5,332 nucleotides of DNA, taken from assembly GCA_023395695.1 (NCBI GenBank), contig JAEWYJ010000338.1, forward strand, positions 1 through 5,332, in the 5' to 3' direction. Below are positions 4,938-5,332 of the stretch, piece by piece (within the stretch, counting starts at the first letter, position 1; every line of letters begins with the position of its first letter). This stretch comes from Bacillota bacterium (lineage in GTDB: Bacteria > Bacillota > Clostridia > Oscillospirales > Ruminococcaceae). The notes beneath the pieces were generated by a model. The model saw nothing but the letters and a program-made list of their open reading frames with translations, ran no database searches and was not told the origin of the DNA. Made by a program: the position numbers and the translations under genes.

Positions 4938-5332
4938 TTACTCCACCAAATGAATGATGGCGGTGTCAAGGCAAAGCCCGTTGAGCTCATCTAACGTTGT
5001 TATATTTAAAGTATACGGAATGACCAGCAGACCTTTTTTCTGCATGCGGGATAAAGTTTGATCGGCTTTGAAAATATTATATTGATAAACGAGAAAGTTG
5101 GGCGCGGCAACAAAAGAACAGATGTTATCGCGCAGCAGACGCAGATGTTTTATCCGGGCTTCCCCCAATATAAGGCCGGCGTTATAATCCGGCGCCTTTT
5201 TTCTGAACCATCTGACGACCAACGGGTTAAAGGACTGAACGGCAACAGCGCCCTGATAACCTTGCAGGTCTTTTAGAATACGGCGTTCCAGACGGCCCGG
5301 TAAGCCGTCGTTTTTTTATTCAACCCGCAAAA
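4938..5332 (-). pseudogene. Glycerophosphodiester phosphodiesterase C-terminal part, in-frame stop, cut by window edge
   Basis: The - strand frame from 5315 to 4938 encodes the C-terminal half of a GDPD-family phosphodiesterase, which hydrolyses glycerophosphodiesters to sn-glycerol 3-phosphate and an alcohol. Typical elements are LERRILKDLQGYQG, VAVQSFNPLVVRWFRKKAPD, NFLVYQYNIF and the KKGLLVIPYTLN strand of the TIM barrel. An in-frame TAA sits at 5316-5318. The codons just upstream in the same frame read LRVE and those downstream KNDG, matching the family's E-[IL]-K segment that carries a metal-binding Glu. A TTA (Leu) to TAA change would explain the stop. No ATG, GTG or TTG start with a ribosome binding site follows it; the first TTG is at 5222, inside the conserved SFNP-L region. 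The HRG-containing N-terminal half lies outside the window. Hence it is probably a nonsense-mutated gene, or a sequencing error next to a run of seven T. The family call is firm, the pseudogene call moderate. Confidence 0.7.

Noticed and set aside
4763..4957. + strand open frame of 64 codons
   Set aside because: It starts with TTG without a ribosome binding site, runs through the perfect terminator hairpin at 4849-4882 and overlaps the phosphodiesterase end. Its product has no recognisable features.
5316..5318. Programmed stop-codon recoding in the phosphodiesterase
   Set aside because: The stop is TAA, which is not used for selenocysteine or pyrrolysine, and no recoding structure is evident. 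A nonsense mutation or sequence error is simpler.
1..5332. CRISPR array, insertion sequence, tRNA or rRNA
   Set aside because: No regularly spaced repeat, transposase frame, terminal inverted repeat pair, cloverleaf or ribosomal sequence was recognised on either strand.

Overview
The window looks like chromosomal DNA from a low-to-mid GC Gram-positive bacterium of the Bacillota, most likely a gut-type member of the Clostridia (Oscillospiraceae-like). This is inferred from GGAGG-type ribosome binding sites, two lipoproteins with typical Gram-positive lipoboxes, and a repeat lipoprotein of a style I associate with that group. No 16S or marker gene is present, so the assignment is tentative.

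Layout. On the + strand, 47-2187 is a two-component operon: an OmpR/PhoB-type response regulator whose stop codon overlaps the start of its membrane sensor histidine kinase. A 321-base convergent intergenic region (2188-2508) follows and holds a hairpin that can terminate transcription from both sides. On the - strand, 4661 down to 2509 is a second operon. It encodes a lipoprotein made of two tandem FMN_bind-like repeats (3603-4661), then a lipoprotein ApbE-type FAD:protein FMN transferase (2509-3543). A strong stem-loop lies in the short gap between them. Upstream are an AT-rich promoter region with an 11-bp-periodic direct repeat resembling a PhoB box, a terminator for the next gene upstream, and the C-terminal part of a glycerophosphodiester phosphodiesterase gene. 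That gene runs off the right edge and carries an in-frame stop.

How the parts may work together (inference). ApbE enzymes attach FMN covalently to Thr/Ser in FMN_bind domains of extracytosolic proteins. The co-oriented upstream lipoprotein has two domains whose C-terminal ends align with the usual flavinylation segment but with a divergent motif: a Thr is kept at the acceptor position while the SGA before it is changed. The simplest reading is a surface-anchored di-flavin electron carrier with its own flavin transferase, possibly related to extracellular electron transfer or extracytosolic reductases. The neighbouring two-component system may control it through the PhoB-box-like repeat. The divergent flavinylation motif and this regulatory link are the most novel points and are untested.
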